Shown here: piece after piece, positions 33,610 through 46,134 of the stretch | Layout of the letters: each line of letters starts with the position of its first letter | How positions within the stretch are numbered: position 1 is the stretch's first letter | Notes under the pieces: generated by a model | The model's database searches: none | The model's input: the letters and a program-made list of their open reading frames with translations, nothing else | What the model was told of the DNA's origin: nothing | Program-made: the position numbers and the translations under genes | Assembly: GCF_010183535.1 (NCBI RefSeq) | Contig: NC_071330.1 | Span: 8,971,717-9,035,716, forward strand | DNA: 64,000 nucleotides | From: Caenorhabditis remanei | Lineage: Eukaryota; Nematoda; Chromadorea; Rhabditida; Rhabditidae | Direction: 5' to 3'

Positions 33610-34438
33610 TTAGAAGAGGCTTTTTGTGATGCCGTCCGGAATTTCGTTCTTGTGATCTTTTAACTGCGCGCGTGATTCATATGTTGCAATTGCAACCTGG
33701 AAATAGATGCTTCTAAGAAATCTGAGAAGATGTGAGGACTCACTCTTTGTCTGAATTCATGCTGAAATTCTCCACGTAGTCCGATATAATACACTTTTGT
33801 CTCGTCCTCTCCGAAATTAGCAGCGATTAGAATTGACAAATGATGAACGTTTCCAAACTTCGAAGCTTTCAATGGATAATCAACAAGTCCGCGTGGATCT
33901 TGTTTCAAATCAATCTCCTGATCTGCCTCAATACTACAATCGTCAAATGCCATTGCCTCTCGATCTTTGAATAAACGAATTTTTGCGGGATGTGATCCAT
34001 CTTCATCTCCGATTATCGAGAGACCGGTCAAACGTACATGTCCTGTGAACGGAATATTGAAGAGAAGTTCATGATCACAATCACTTTCCACAAATTCAGT
34101 TCTGCAAAAAATGTTTTGCCTAGATTGTGCATTTTCAGTTCTCTTCTACATCTTTCTGAAGGCATTCTCGCCGAATCATGTTTTTTGGGCTTTGCAAAAT
34201 CTGAACTTACTTGTCATCTCGATTTTCCATCACTTTGAAAACTTTCTTTCCGGCGCCATCCACTGATTCATTCAGAGTTGTCACCTGGAATGACGTGATC
34301 ACGTTTGCTCCCTTTGGTTTGTTTCCTTACCCTTTCCATATCAATGTAACTGACCATATCGTATCGGTGCACGTCGTCTCCGGAGACTTCCGGAATGTGC
34401 TCCGCTGCACAGTTATGAGAATGTCCATGTGAACACAT
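33610..34438 (-). CDS. PITH domain-containing protein (PITHD1 orthologue)
   Basis: Exons: 34438-34331, 34284-34211, 34101-33744, 33696-33610 (208 residues). The His/Cys-rich start MCSHGHSHNC is the PITHD1 signature. The PITH beta-jellyroll domain fills most of the rest: ELLFNIPFTGHVRLTGLSII, then HPAKIRLFKDREAMAFDD, then KVYYIGLRGEFQHEF. In other organisms PITH domains bind proteasome particles or accompany thioredoxin-like proteins; the exact role here is unknown. It lies 637 bp downstream of cyy-1 on the same strand. It corresponds, I believe, to ZK353.9. Confidence 0.9.
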
Positions 34439-35074
34439 GTTACGTTTTTTTTCGGTCTGTAATTCAACTTTGTGGAAACACTTTGGCTTTTGAAAACATT
34501 TTTAAGTATAGGTTTTTTTTTTCTACCGTCAGTGAAGCGAAATGGGACATGTCATGATTTTGAAAAAAACATTTATTGGGGTTTTAATTTTAAAAAGGAG
34601 GTACAGTGCTTCAAGATGTTTTAATACTGCGTGAAGAACGAAAGATAAAAAAAGAGGATGAGATTTTCAGAAAAAAAGAGTAGAGCTGTTTAAAAGTAGC
34701 CAACAAGATTTGAAAATTAAAAGCAAGTTTGCGAGAGAAGTTGAAGAAGATTGTCAAAGAAGAATTAGCCGTATTCAAGATGAAAAGATAGTGCATACAG
34801 GGAGATAGACAGGAAAGACAGAAATAAGCGGAAGGTCATCATATTATAACGAGCACTTTCGGAAAAAAACTATATTATGGCATTAAATTATTATGCTTTG
34901 TGAAAACAAACAATGTTACAATAACTTACAGGATACAACCTAAGCAAGGTAATTCACTTCAAATTCTAACCGATTTCGAAAAATTTTTGGGATACAGAAA
35001 AATTCAGTGAAGCTCAAGCGATTAATGAAAATGTATAAATAAAAATAATACAGAGTATCTTCACATAAATCGGC
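34439..35074. other. Spacer between cyy-1 and the PITH gene
   Basis: About 640 bp, holding the 3' UTR of cyy-1 and the upstream region of the PITH gene. A 61-codon minus-strand frame rich in Phe/Ser has no support. Nothing else seen. Confidence 0.45.
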
Positions 35075-36927
35075 TTATGAGAGCACTGCAGGATGTTCTA
35101 ATACGAGATGTTCAGCAGAACGAGCACGTTTGGGAAGAGATGAAGTTTGAATTCTATCTTCGAATACTCGACTGAGGGCCTGCAGAAACCAGAATTGTTT
35201 TATACAAAAATGTTTCATGAAAAAGTGTTCAGTCATAATAGGTTTACTCTAGATTTATTACCTCTAATCTTTGCGCCCGTTCCTTATACAATGGTTGGAT
35301 AGGCAATTGTAGATCATTTGCAAGTGCTAATGTTCGGAGATCGAAATAATATTTGGCATAAACGGACGACGGCACTTCAATATTAAAATCAAGACATTCC
35401 AAAAAACGTCGTTCCAGCTCATTCCTGAGAAGAAATATACTGTAAAATCTGAATAACAACAGTGTGGACTCACATATCATCGACATTTGTATCTCGAAGA
35501 ATTTGACAATAATCAACATTCCAAACAGCTTGATCATCCCAGACTTTTGAAGCCAACATTATCGAACCTAGAACGACGCGACGCCAATTTGATGGGCACA
35601 GATCCATTTCAGCGTAGTTGAGCAAACGTTCAATGTACACCTGAGAGCCATTCGTTCAACATAATATATTTAAGATACTACCCACCAATGTGATAATTGC
35701 ACATTCGGCGGTGAGTTGGGCTGAACTGAAGAGATTTCTCACAAAACGATAAATATTTCTATGATCTGGGTCTCGAGTCATTTGTTCTGGTGGAATAGGG
35801 TCTCGCTGAAAAATCTTCTGGCAACTTTAGAATTCATCCTGATTCCAACAACTTACGAAAATAGGATGAAGACGTTCTTCGAAGATCTCCATAAGCCTTT
35901 CATGACCACGATTTTTGCGATTTGAAATATGATAGTATATTGCGAGCGAAATGCATTTTATTGTGTTTTTTAAATGAGGTTGACTGACAGTTGAATCGTC
36001 TGAAAAATAAAAATTAAAGATTTAATTCAAACGAAATGAAAACATACCTATATAAATTGTACTACAACTACTGGATTTTCTCAAACTTCTTGGAAGTACG
36101 CCTGGATGATGACCACCGGCTGCCAAAGCGTCTAGCATATAACACGAACGGCGATTGTCTTTTACTGAAATTTCGTTTTTTATTTTTATTTTTACAATTG
36201 CTTTCTTTTAGAGATATTCTTAAGTGCTCGAATTTCAGATTTAATGCATAATTGCATGTTATTTTGTTTATTTATTCAGATTTTACATTTCGTTAAATCT
36301 GTGATGAACCTATTCACGAACAATAACTTGTGCTATTTAATACATTTTTATGCGTTTAACGTGGCACAAAAATGTATTAAACAGAACAAACAAAGTTCGT
36401 GAATAGGTCCATAAAAGAAGGACATGTCTTTCTATTTTTTAAAGCCTTCTCGACTTCAATTTTAGGAGTCCTCCTATTATAGTTTTTACGATAATCATAT
36501 TTAATCAAAACTTACATTTCATTTCGCTTTTACTCCTCTCCATGAACGTCGGCCGAGCAGTTGGATTTGTTGATGGATCTTCCTCGTACCCTGAAGAATG
36601 TTATTTATAAGCTCTATGATTTTAAGGATATTTAATACCTTCAGTTACTTCTCGCTCACTGATATGTGGAAGAAAGTTGGTTGATGTTTCGTCACGCGGG
36701 AAGACTTGATTGATATACTGAAAGAAACAAACACGAAAAATAAGAATAAAATTAATTGAGTCTCTATTATTTTATTGAGGAAAAACTTTGAATTCTAGAG
36801 TTTCGGGCTAGAATTTCGTGAAACATACCTCCACCTGATTAGTTCTGATATACTGTCCATCATTATTATACGACTTGTCTTCTCCGCTCGACGACCTCGA
36901 TCGCAAGCAACATGATGAATTCCCCAT
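35075..36927 (-). CDS. cyy-1: Cyclin Y
   Basis: Membrane-anchored cyclin Y, partner of PCTAIRE-type kinases; known in C. elegans for synaptic remodelling. Exons: 36927-36829, 36717-36639, 36590-36516, 36164-36048, 35999-35857, 35805-35686, 35640-35474, 35424-35262, 35179-35075 (355 residues). The N-terminus MGNSSCC is a myristoylation/palmitoylation signal as in human [24 protein letters not shown] reproduces the phosphorylated 14-3-3-binding region. The cyclin box covers [20 protein letters not shown], then [20 protein letters not shown] and [19 protein letters not shown]. The gene diverges from ubxn-4 with starts 509 bp apart. An intron near 36308-36404 contains an inverted-repeat element. 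Identification is very secure. Confidence 0.95.
36308..36404. mobile_element. Small inverted-repeat element in a cyy-1 intron
   Basis: About 97 bp folding on itself: acctattcacgaac at the left is matched by gttcgtgaataggt at the right, with aatacatttttatgc and its complement inside. A diverged relative lies in the first intron of met-2 at about 60731-60833. Confidence 0.75.
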
Positions 36928-37436
36928 CTCCTGTAATAATTTATACGTTTTGTTGTTTTCTAAACTTCAGAAGTGAAGCACAACTCACGGAAAACTATTG
37001 TATCAACAATAATGACTATCGCATCAGGGTGGGCTGAAATCGAGATGAGCAGCTCCTGCAAATTAATGGAAAATCGATATAAGTCATCAACTAGAGAATG
37101 AGTGTGGGGAGCTACTTAAAGATTGCTTAGTGTCAATTAAAGTTACTTTTCGACGTTTTATGAATGAAAATACTTTCAAGTACAGAAATGCATTAAAGAA
37201 AATCCACTGTTACATGATAAGTTGCACGGAGAACGGAGGGCGGGACTAGGAAGTTGGGCGGAGTCGAGATGCAACCACCGCACGGTTTCTTTTCTCCACG
37301 ATTTATTTTACGTATGCTTTTTCAACCAATTATCTGTGACTTTCAGATTTAAATTTACTCACTTTTCAATTAGTTTTTAAATGTTTAGTTGGTATATTTT
37401 CTCAAGTATTTTATTATTTCACAGTTCGTTCACAAA
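36928..37436. promoter_or_regulatory. Divergent promoter region of cyy-1 and ubxn-4
   Basis: 509 bp between the two start codons. It contains gggcggag at 37256-37263, a motif recurring in other candidate promoters of the window, within a G-rich stretch 37228-37275. A tttcacag acceptor sits 17 bp before the ubxn-4 start. Confidence 0.6.
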
Positions 37437-38999
37437 ATGAAGTGGTTTCCCGGTAATGTAACTACGGCAATTCAAGTTTCTCGAACAAATAAGTCTCTTC
37501 TGATAGTTTACATCACAAACGATACGGAGGATGGGCGACTTTTCGATGAATACTGGCAACATATTGACTCTTCAAACCTCCTGTGTCCAGTTGTTGGTAT
37601 CAAGTTGATAGCCGGGGAAACTGCAGCTAAACAATTCGCAGATATTTGTAAGTATTTAAAAATTATTTCGATGAAAAATACTAATTACTTGATAATTTGC
37701 AGATCCTACTCCTATCGTACCTGCGGCTTATCTTATTGACCAAAATGGAAAGCCAATCGAAGTGATCACAACTCTAGTTGGAAAAACTTATGACCAATTT
37801 CGTGCCAAATTCGACAAAGCTACTGCTCAATTCATTAATTCAACTCTCGCATCAGTGAAACCCACGTCATCGGCTTCATCGACTACTGCTCCAGTGTCGA
37901 GTCCTGCTGCAAGGCAAGAACCTGTACCTGTTTCACAGGAAACTAGTGCAGAAATTGCTGAAAAAGTAGCACGAGCTAAGTCTTTATTGGAACAGAAGAA
38001 ATTAAAAGATGCTGAAAAACAACGAGAAGCTGCAAAGCAAATGAAAGAAGAAATTTCTAAGGCGCGCGAAGCTAAGCAAGATAGGGACGATAAAGCACTC
38101 ATGGAAGCTGCAAAGCAAAGAAAGATGGAAAAGTTGGAAGCGGGAAAAGAAAAAGAAAGAATTTTAGCTCAAATCAAAGCAGATAGGTAAACGGAAAAAT
38201 TTACAACAGTCTTTTAATTCTAAATTTACAACAGTTTTTTTTTTAGAAAAGATGCACAGAAACGTTTTGGAAATGCAACGAACGTCGAAACAAATACCGA
38301 CAAGAAAGAAAGCACATCTAGTTCTATTGTTGGAAAAGCAGTACCCTCGGATAGGTTAATTAAGTATAAAATAACATTTATCAGCAAAAGGGGTTTCAGA
38401 TGTCGTCTACAAATTCGCTTGCCGAACGGGTCCACCTTCGTTGAAGAATTTCCATCAAACGATGTCCTCAACTCTCTCGTTGAAATTATTCGCCAAAAAC
38501 CTTCCATTGCCGGTGATGCTTTCGAGATTCAACAGCCTTATCCACGTCGTGTGTTCACAGTTGAAGATTACTCCAAATCGTTTATTGATAACCTTCTGAC
38601 ACCCTCTACTGCACTAGTCGTTGTACAAAAATCTTCTGGTTCATCTCGTCCCGGTTCTGGATCATTTGCACTGAACACATCGAGTTTGAATTTATTCGCA
38701 TGGCTGTTTTATCCTTTCAGTGCTATTTGGAGTGTTTTTTGTGGTATGCTGGGATGGGGACAGGCCAATAATAATAAAAAAGATAATGACGTATCGACTG
38801 AACAAAGATCTGATGCTGGTCCGCCTCGACGTGGAATGCCAAGAAGTGCGGAAGTTCGCCGAGTAAGATTAATTGTTTTTTTGTGGAAGTATATATATAT
38901 ATATTTCAGAGAGGAAATGTCGCAGGTCTCGAAAACCCGAATGACGATGACCCAGAAGAGAGAGCAAGTTTCAATGGAAATTCAACTCAGTTTATGTAA
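37437..38999 (+). CDS. ubxn-4: UBX domain protein UBXN4/erasin orthologue
   Basis: ER-membrane adaptor of the p97/CDC-48 ATPase in ERAD. Exons: 37437-37647, 37703-38186, 38247-38354, 38400-38862, 38910-38999 (451 residues). The N-terminal thioredoxin/UAS-like domain starts [20 protein letters not shown], as in human UBXN4. A long Lys/Glu/Ala coiled coil (about residues 130-250) leads to the UBX domain ([20 protein letters not shown], about residues 268-345). A hydrophobic hairpin segment ([20 protein letters not shown]) follows for membrane insertion, then a charged tail ending in [10 protein letters not shown]. The start follows a trans-splice-type acceptor. It is first in a possible operon with cutc-1, 199-256 bp downstream, and lap-1. 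Confidence 0.93.
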
Positions 39000-39197
39000 A
39001 GTTATAGCAGTAACCACCGCCATGTGATCACCATTCCTATACCAAAGTCCGAACTTTATTATCACTTTTGTTGTTTTCTTTTTCACCATTCCAATAAGAT
39101 AAATTTTTATTTATTTTACTGCTCTCAGATTCCTTGAAATCGAAAAGCTAGTTATCGGATTTATAAACCATAATTTTATATCTGGTTGCGTTTCAGA

Positions 39198-40135
39198 ATG
39201 TTAGAATATTTCAATTACAGTAACAGTTTATCTGAAATGTTCAGTGTTCAGAAGATGACCGAAGAAAAGCCAGAGAACCATATAAATTTGGAAGTATGTA
39301 TCGATAGTTTTGAATCGGCTGAAAACGCAATAGCTGGCGGAGCTGATAGACTTGAGGTTTGCTCTTCTTTGCAACTGGGAGGGCTAACGCCATCAGTCGG
39401 TAGGATTTAATTATTGAAACCATATCATAATGAACTTTTTTTTTAAACTTACCCGGTCTGAAATTTCTGTGTTTACAGGATTCGTTTCAGTACTCCGTTA
39501 CAAATATCCTGATACTCCACTTTATTGCATGATTCGCCAGCGCCCTGGTAATTTTGTGTATACAGAAGATGAAATGAGTGCGAATATGGAAGACGTAGAA
39601 TGGCTGAAAAAAGCAGGTGCAACCGGATTTGTTTTTGGTGCATTAACAACGTAAAGTTTGCAAATAACTGTAAGAGACCTCTCAAGGTATAACTTATAGA
39701 GTAGGAACTCTGGATCGAGAAGCATGTGACACGATAATCACCACTGCTCGTCCTCTTCCAGTTACTTTTCATCGCGCAATCGATGTTGCCTACGATTGGA
39801 AAAGTTGTCTCGAAGAAGCGATCGAAATTGGTTTCAAAGCAGTTCTTACTAGTGGTCAGGAACCCTCCGCACTCGACGGTGTTCACATTATTCGAGAGAT
39901 GCAAGAACTATACAAAGATAAAATTGATATTCTAGCTGGATGTGGTGTTAACAGTTCAAATGTTGCTAATCTTGTGGAATGGACCAAATGTCATTGGTAT
40001 CATGCATCTGCGTCGGTTCTGAAAAAGAATGTGCCGATGAACAAAGTTTCAATGGGAAAGCAGGACAATCAGCCGACTCGTGTCACCACTGTAGAAGAGG
40101 TTCGAATGCTGAAAGAGACGTTGGCTCCAGTCTAA
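39198..40135 (+). CDS. cutc-1: Copper homeostasis protein CutC
   Basis: TIM-barrel CutC family member linked to copper homeostasis. Exons: 39198-39399, 39479-39650, 39700-40135. Translation from 39198 gives 269 residues; starting at the internal [18 protein letters not shown] (39255) gives 250, the usual family length, so 39255 is my preferred start although the acceptor (tttcag, 39191-39196) precedes both. Family motifs seen: [70 protein letters not shown] and [10 protein letters not shown]. Spacing of about 200-256 bp from ubxn-4 plus the acceptor suggest a downstream operon gene. Confidence 0.93.
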
Positions 40136-40823
40136 TTGGGATAATGTTTTCTACTCAAGTCAAAACTTTATTGCATGCTTTTATATTTACTCATCAACTT
40201 AGTTGGCTATATTTTCTTTATTTACTTATGTAGATCAGAAAGTTCAAACCTTTCAAATAGTTAAGTTATTTATGTAGTTTCTCAAATATCCATTTTGATC
40301 GCGCTTAGCAATTTGCTCATCAATTCACTCTACGGGATAATAAGGTAAATCTTGGTATTTTTGTCAATTGAGCATTTTTCTTCTACATGGTTTTGATCGT
40401 AAATGCGTTATGAACAATATGAGATTTATGGGCGATTCAGTGTCGAACTTGTATTCTTCCATGAACACTCCCCGACTTCGTTTTCCGATTTTCGTGGTCT
40501 CTGGTTTTGATGTTCATATGAATTCATATGAATTTTTTTGATCTGCAAATGTACGCAAACACCGCCGCGAACATTTGTTCCCCATGTTGCTCTACTTTTG
40601 TATTGACATTTCTTTTATCATCTTTTCTAAATGTATTTCTCTTGTCACTCTCCTATTCTCGCCTGTGATAACTGATAAAGCATTTATTTGGGTAATCATT
40701 ATTACACCTGTCGATTACCTGACGAAACGGTCTTTGATACTTCCGTCTCTATTTCGGCGCAGTTCTTGTCTTCCTCGAAATCTTCTTTAATATTTCACAT
40801 TTCAGTAATTTGTGCCTGGGAAA
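40136..40823. other. Spacer between cutc-1 and lap-1
   Basis: About 690 bp. Contains the cutc-1 3' UTR, a partial palindrome (catatgaattcatatgaa near 40520) and the acceptor cacatttcag ending at 40805, which marks the likely trans-splice site of lap-1. The distance leaves open whether lap-1 has its own promoter. Confidence 0.5.
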
Positions 40824-43122
40824 ATGGCAAAAATTCTAGTTCGAAATGGAATACAGGCGATCGGTGAAGGACTGACCAGTTTGGTTATTGTCGGAAAGAA
40901 AAGTGCATTGCAAGCCGTTCCGTTTGAAGGAAGATTTCAAGAAGTTGCCCAGAAATTCGTTGGAGGTTCGTATTTACTCGAGCTTTCAGAGAGTTAATTT
41001 TTTAACGATTCTTAAGATAGCTCCTCATGGAATTCGATGATCTCACGAATCAACAAGTCTGGACGTCTTCCACTTCATTACGAGCTTGCTCATTTGATTG
41101 CTGTTCCAGACAGCGCTTCTAGAGGAAATACTTCGACAAACAGTCATGCTCTGTTCAAAGATATGAGATCTGTCACTTACCCAGAAGACGTGGAAAATGT
41201 TCACATTGTCTTGTTTTCGAATTATTCCGATGTTGTTGCTCATGTTTCGGCAATAGCTCGAACCTTTTACAAGTTCACATTGAAAACTAGCAAAAAGCGA
41301 TCATTGAACGTTAATATCGATGTGGTATGCGATCAGGTATGAGTTCTCCATTTTTTCATAGTTTCTACACGAAAAAACACTGTTGACTAGAAGAAGATGA
41401 TATGCTCATTTAGCTACAGCCATTTTGACTTAATGATTCTTACGGTCTTATCACTAAACATATATTATAAATTCCCGACACTACGCCGCATGGCTTTTGG
41501 CGCCTCTAATTTGTTCAAAATGGTCTCGAAGCGAAAAACATTATTTGCATTTATTTTTAGACCTGCAAAGCTCGAAAATAGGGTGTTTGATCTTTTTCAA
41601 CTACGAGACCATTCCGCGAAATTTCTAATAAATGGGATGCGCCTTTAAAGCCATGCGGCGCAGTGTCGGGAATTTATAATAAATGATAGGCAGCAGACAC
41701 CATGTGCTCGCTCCTTTCTGCAAACTTGACAATCCCTTAGATTATATCATTTCTGGAGACAACTTAATCGTCTTTTCTGGATTTTTGTGCTGATAAAACA
41801 CAAAAGGAGTCTTACGAGGTCTGACGAAACATAGTGAAATGAAGCGCTTGAATGTCTCATAAAATGCCAATTAATAGACTCTGAAGTCTAAAGGTTCAAA
41901 TTTTGATTCCCGATATGTATAAATGGAACATATTCGTTTGTTTTTTCAGCTAACTGGGGAAGATGCTGATTTCCTCACCGACCTTTCTGAATCTATTCGT
42001 GAAACAGCTCGTCTCATTGACACTCCAGCTAACGTTTTGACAACGGATGCACTTGTTGATGAAGCTGTTAAAGTTGGAAATGCTCTCGGTTCCAAAGTAA
42101 CAGTTATTCGCGGAGAAGACCTATTAAGCAGTGGATTTGGTGGAATTTATCATGTTGGAAAAGCCGGTCCAACACCTCCTGCTTTTGTCGTGTTGTCCCA
42201 CGAAGTTCCTGGCTCTACTGAACATATCGCACTTGTTGGAAAGGGAGTTGTTTACGACACCGGAGGTCTTCAAATCAAGTCAAAGACTGGAATGCCGAGT
42301 AAGATAATTCTCGAGTTTTCGAAAACCAGTTCTTTTCAGACATGAAAAGAGATATGGGTGGTGCTGCTGGAATGCTCGAAGCTTACTCAACTCTGGTCAA
42401 ACGAGGATTCTCTCAGACACTTCACGTTTGTCTTTGCATTGTTGAAAACAACGTCAGCCCGATTGCAAAGTTTGTCAATTAATCGAACGCGCAGAACCTA
42501 TTCTACGTTTTTCAGTAAACCAGATGACGTTATTCAAATGCTGAGTGGGAAAACTGTCGAAATCAACAACACAGACGCAGAAGGTCGTTTGATCCTCGCA
42601 GACGGAGTGTACTACGCAAAAGAATACTTGAAGGCGACCACCATTTTCGATATGGCCACGCTCACAGGAGCTCAGGCATGGCTCTCAGGACGTCTTCATG
42701 GTGCTGCTATGACCAATGATGACCAACTCGAGAACGATGTGAGTACAGTGATGAGTAGCATCAGTGATAATGATGAACCGTAATGAAATTATATTTCTCT
42801 TATTTTTCAGATTGTTCGAGCCGGTAAAGCATCAGGAGATCTCGTGTCGCCAATGCTTTTCGCTCCGGATCTCTTCTACTCTGATCTGAAATCCCCGATT
42901 GCAGATATGAGAAACTCAAATCTCGGAAAAATGGATGGTCCACCATCAGCTGTAGCTGGTCTCTTCATTGGCGCTCATATCGACTTTGGAGAAGGAATCC
43001 GTTGGCTTCATCTCGATATTGCTGCTCCGGCTGAATGCGGAGATCGTGCTACTGGCTACGGACCAGCGCTTTTTTCGACTCTTCTCGGCAAATACACGAA
43101 CATCCCTATTCTCAACCAGTGA
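40824..43122 (+). CDS. lap-1: Leucyl aminopeptidase, peptidase family M17
   Basis: Cytosolic di-metal aminopeptidase. Exons: 40824-40965, 41017-41336, 41950-42298, 42340-42469, 42516-42738, 42811-43122 (491 residues, normal length). The catalytic core is intact: [19 protein letters not shown] near residue 250 (metal- and substrate-binding Lys/Asp), [12 protein letters not shown] after the exon 3/4 junction, and the M17 signature [13 protein letters not shown] near residue 332. The C-terminal half carries [19 protein letters not shown] and the conserved [10 protein letters not shown] segment. Unlike its neighbours, the second intron is long (613 bp) because it carries a MITE. A polyadenylation signal is at 43265. 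Confidence 0.95.
41465..41679. mobile_element. MITE in lap-1 intron 2
   Basis: 215 bp with 33-bp terminal inverted repeats that differ at one position: ttataaattcccgacactac at the left, and the complement of gtgtcgggaatttataa at the right, continuing inward through gccgcatggcttt. The interior has no gene. Confidence 0.85.
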
Positions 43123-43306
43123 ATTCATCTCTTACTACCTGTGTAATACTAAGAATGTATGGTTATTTATTCAGTAATTTTATTTCGTATAAATCGTGGC
43201 AATTGGATTTCTCAGTGATAATCAGATGATAACTGAAGTCATAATATGAGGACATTTGAAAAAAAATAAAGCGCAGAACTTTCATTAGAGAATCTGGATG
43301 TGGAAT

Positions 43307-43689
43307 TTACTGACGGTTGCGAGCAGACCATACACATCCTGCCAAACAGGCACACAAACAAACAAAGAATCCAATTATGAAGATTACAAGGAAAACGCTA
43401 AAAACAATGGGATTTGTGAGAACTTGTTCATAATAACTCACACGACCCAAGTTTCCAACTGGATACAACATTCATAGGGACTATAATCACAGCAACGCCA
43501 ACGATAGAATATGTTATCAGCTCCACATCTTCTGAACTTTTGAATTTCAGTCAAGAATATTCAAACCGAAACAAACCCATATCCACCGTAACCTCCGCCA
43601 CCGTAACCGCCACCGTAACCCCCAGCCATTCCGAGTACTGATCCAAGTATTCCACCTCCACAACTACCATAGCCACCGTAATAAGACAT
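43307..43689 (-). CDS. Small Gly/Tyr-rich, Cys-rich single-pass membrane protein
   Basis: Exons: 43689-43577, 43531-43442, 43397-43307 (97 residues; phases agree). The first 37 residues are GGYGGG-type low complexity (MSYYGGYGSCGGGILGSVLG). A short Cys-rich stretch follows (RWRCCDYSPYECCIQLETW), then a transmembrane helix (VVVFLVIFIIGFFVCLCACL) and a short tail ending SARNRQ. The donor after the Cys-rich segment is a consensus gtgagtt; without splicing there a stop occurs at once. The Cys-rich-plus-membrane pattern is seen in many small nematode membrane proteins, but I cannot name the family. It converges on lap-1, with stops 185 bp apart. Confidence 0.7.
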
Positions 43690-44184
43690 TTGATTTTATC
43701 TGAAATTTTTTTTCTCCAAACTATTAAAAAAAACTTGCACCATTTGATAAATTATTTTCTATTCACGAGTGCAAGTACCGTAAAAACTATATTATAACGC
43801 CACTCCATCTATACTATTTAAGAATTCATGAATATGATTATTCTGGTGTTTTTTTCTTGCTTCTGATTAGAATCAGCGTGATTAGCAATTTCTAGATCAG
43901 AAAATGGAACGTCCAAGAAAAGTTTTTTCCGTTTAATTTTAATGAGTTTCAGGAACCACAAAATTTCTCTAGGAGGCAGTTGAAAAATTATGGTACAGTG
44001 TTTACAATAAACGCTTTTTTTGCATTTGTGAATAGACAAGTTTTTTCGTTGGCAGCTCCATTAGAAAATCGAAGATAGTTTAAGCTAAACAAAAGTTCCG
44101 TTCAAAATAAATTGAACGGTATTCGGGGAAACGAGAATCCGAAAAACAGGAAAAATACAGAAAAAAGTGTGACAACAAGAGTTC

Positions 44185-44203
44185 TATTATTATTATTATT
44201 ATT
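44185..44203. repeat. (ATT)n microsatellite
   Basis: Six uninterrupted trinucleotide units in intergenic sequence. Confidence 0.85.
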
Positions 44204-45482
44204 GTAGAGACTTTTCGGCGGAAGATGACCTCTTTCTCTCCAGAAAGAAAGGTCTGAAGTATCGCACGTTTTGTCAACAAAGTGAGTAATATGGGGTTGT
44301 TCGATGTGCAAAGAGAATTCAGAATGACACATTGATGAATGAATTGTAAAGTGAGAAATCATTTAATCTTTTTTACTATTAGATGTTCGGATTTATGTGA
44401 AAATTCTTTATTTTGAAAGTTCGATTTCTCATTTTTCACGGAGAGAGCAATCAGGGATATAACCGTTCAGAGACTGTAAACGATGCCGGAATATGATGAG
44501 CTTTGAGAGTTTGTCATGGCGTCACTGATTGTTCCTCAATATAAGAATTGTTATAGGATACGTAGATCAAATCGAGTACTTCTCTATTACAGTTCTCGTC
44601 TTTACAGTGACAGTTCACTCGAAAAGAAGGGGATACTTCAGAAACTTGAAATCAACGATTCGTTTCAAGAATTTTGAATCTATCTATCAAAGAGTTTTGT
44701 TACGGATCAAGAAATGAGGTCTGAAAAGTTTTCGTAAGAAAAATATTTGAAGTATTTCTGAAAGTTTGAGGAAAACAAGAAAATGATTTGAAGACATGGA
44801 ATTTCTGAACGAATGAGAAAATACACAAACATTCACAAAACGACACAAATATGATGCATATGACTATTCTCGAAAAACCAATTTCTCGCTTCGTTGTCTC
44901 CTTCTTTTTTCCTGTAGACCGCCCATTTTTTGGTACAAATACATGTGTATCGTCATCCTGTTGTATACAAGAAATTGAACGAATTTTCCTGAAATATTCA
45001 ACAAAATGGTCAGAAGATGAGGACACTCCTATCATTTTTAGTATTCAGAAGTCTGAAAAATGTGTGTTTAGATAGAAAAAGGTGTGGAGACTGGGCATTT
45101 TCCTGTTTGTTTGATTTTGAATGTTTTCCGGTTTTTCTGGAAATTTTGAGTAGAAAGAAACACAAAAATAAACTAATTTTACACAACCAATACAGTACAT
45201 GGTAAACGTTGTATCTGAAATTTATGTTTATCAGAAGAGCACAGTCTTGATACACAAAACTTATGTTTTGGAAAAAGTCTAGCGGGATAAACCCAGATCC
45301 GACGAACAGAGCGACCATGAATTATTCTATGAAAATCAAATTCTTATTACCATCAATTTCCCTGTATCTAAAGAACACCGCTGCGCTCAGAAACTATCGA
45401 CACAACATATATCCTGAACTGAAGTGTACTAAAAGTTGTCCCATAAAATTAATATTTGTTTATTGAAAAACAACTTCTTATA

Positions 45483-45533
45483 ATGAGCTCACAAGTTCAT
45501 GATGCTCTTCCCGTTTACGAGAAAGAGTTCGTT
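45483..45533 (+). CDS. Candidate alternative first exon of the two-pass membrane protein gene
   Basis: ATG followed by 16 codons (MSSQVHDALPVYEKEFV) ending exactly at a strong donor, gtaagta. It ends in phase 0; splicing to the acceptor at 47148 gives two extra codons and then the downstream MNIQKTTNF start in frame without a stop. This implies a distal promoter and a 19-residue N-terminal extension. Supported only by splice consensus and frame. Confidence 0.4.
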
Positions 45534-45906
45534 GTAAGTATATGTTTCGGCTGTTCTTTTCTTGTGCTGTTGTGCGTTCATCATTATGATTGGGTAGTTG
45601 AAGATAAACTTCTTTTCCGACCCGGCTTTTGGGTGAATCTTAGAGCACGTATTTATTGATTTATGAGAAAGAGTTCGATATATAAACTTAGAAGTTAGAC
45701 TTTTGAACACAATACTGTTTATGAGATGTACACTTTTGAATATTACAGAGCAGTTCAAATTATTTCTTTCAATGATGGGAAATATATGAACGAAAGGAGG
45801 AATGAATTCATGTTTTTTATTTCAGATTATGACACTTCTGATCATTCTAAAACACTTTTATAATTGGAGCATATGCTAAAAATTGCTCTAAACGCTTCAA
45901 ATTCAG

Positions 45907-46134
45907 CCTAGGTGGAAGAGTTTTCCACGCGGCCGTGTAGTCCTCTCGGACAAAATTATTTCTCAATTCCTCGTTTCCTCGATTTTTTTTAGCAAACCTT
46001 CGTGTTTTTTCAATTTGAATCTCAAAAAAGGAAGAACTACGAACATTTGTTTGAAAAAGTAAGCAAACGAGGAGTTATAACGAAATCTTGTCCAAGAGGA
46101 CTACAGAAGCCGTGGGAAAACTCTTCCATCTAGG
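45907..46134. mobile_element. MITE with about 50-bp terminal inverted repeats
   Basis: 228 bp. The left end cctaggtggaagagttttcc continues through tgtagtcctctcggacaa; the right end is an imperfect complement (ttgtccaagaggactaca, then ggaaaactcttccatctagg). The centre is A/T-rich with no gene. Confidence 0.8.
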
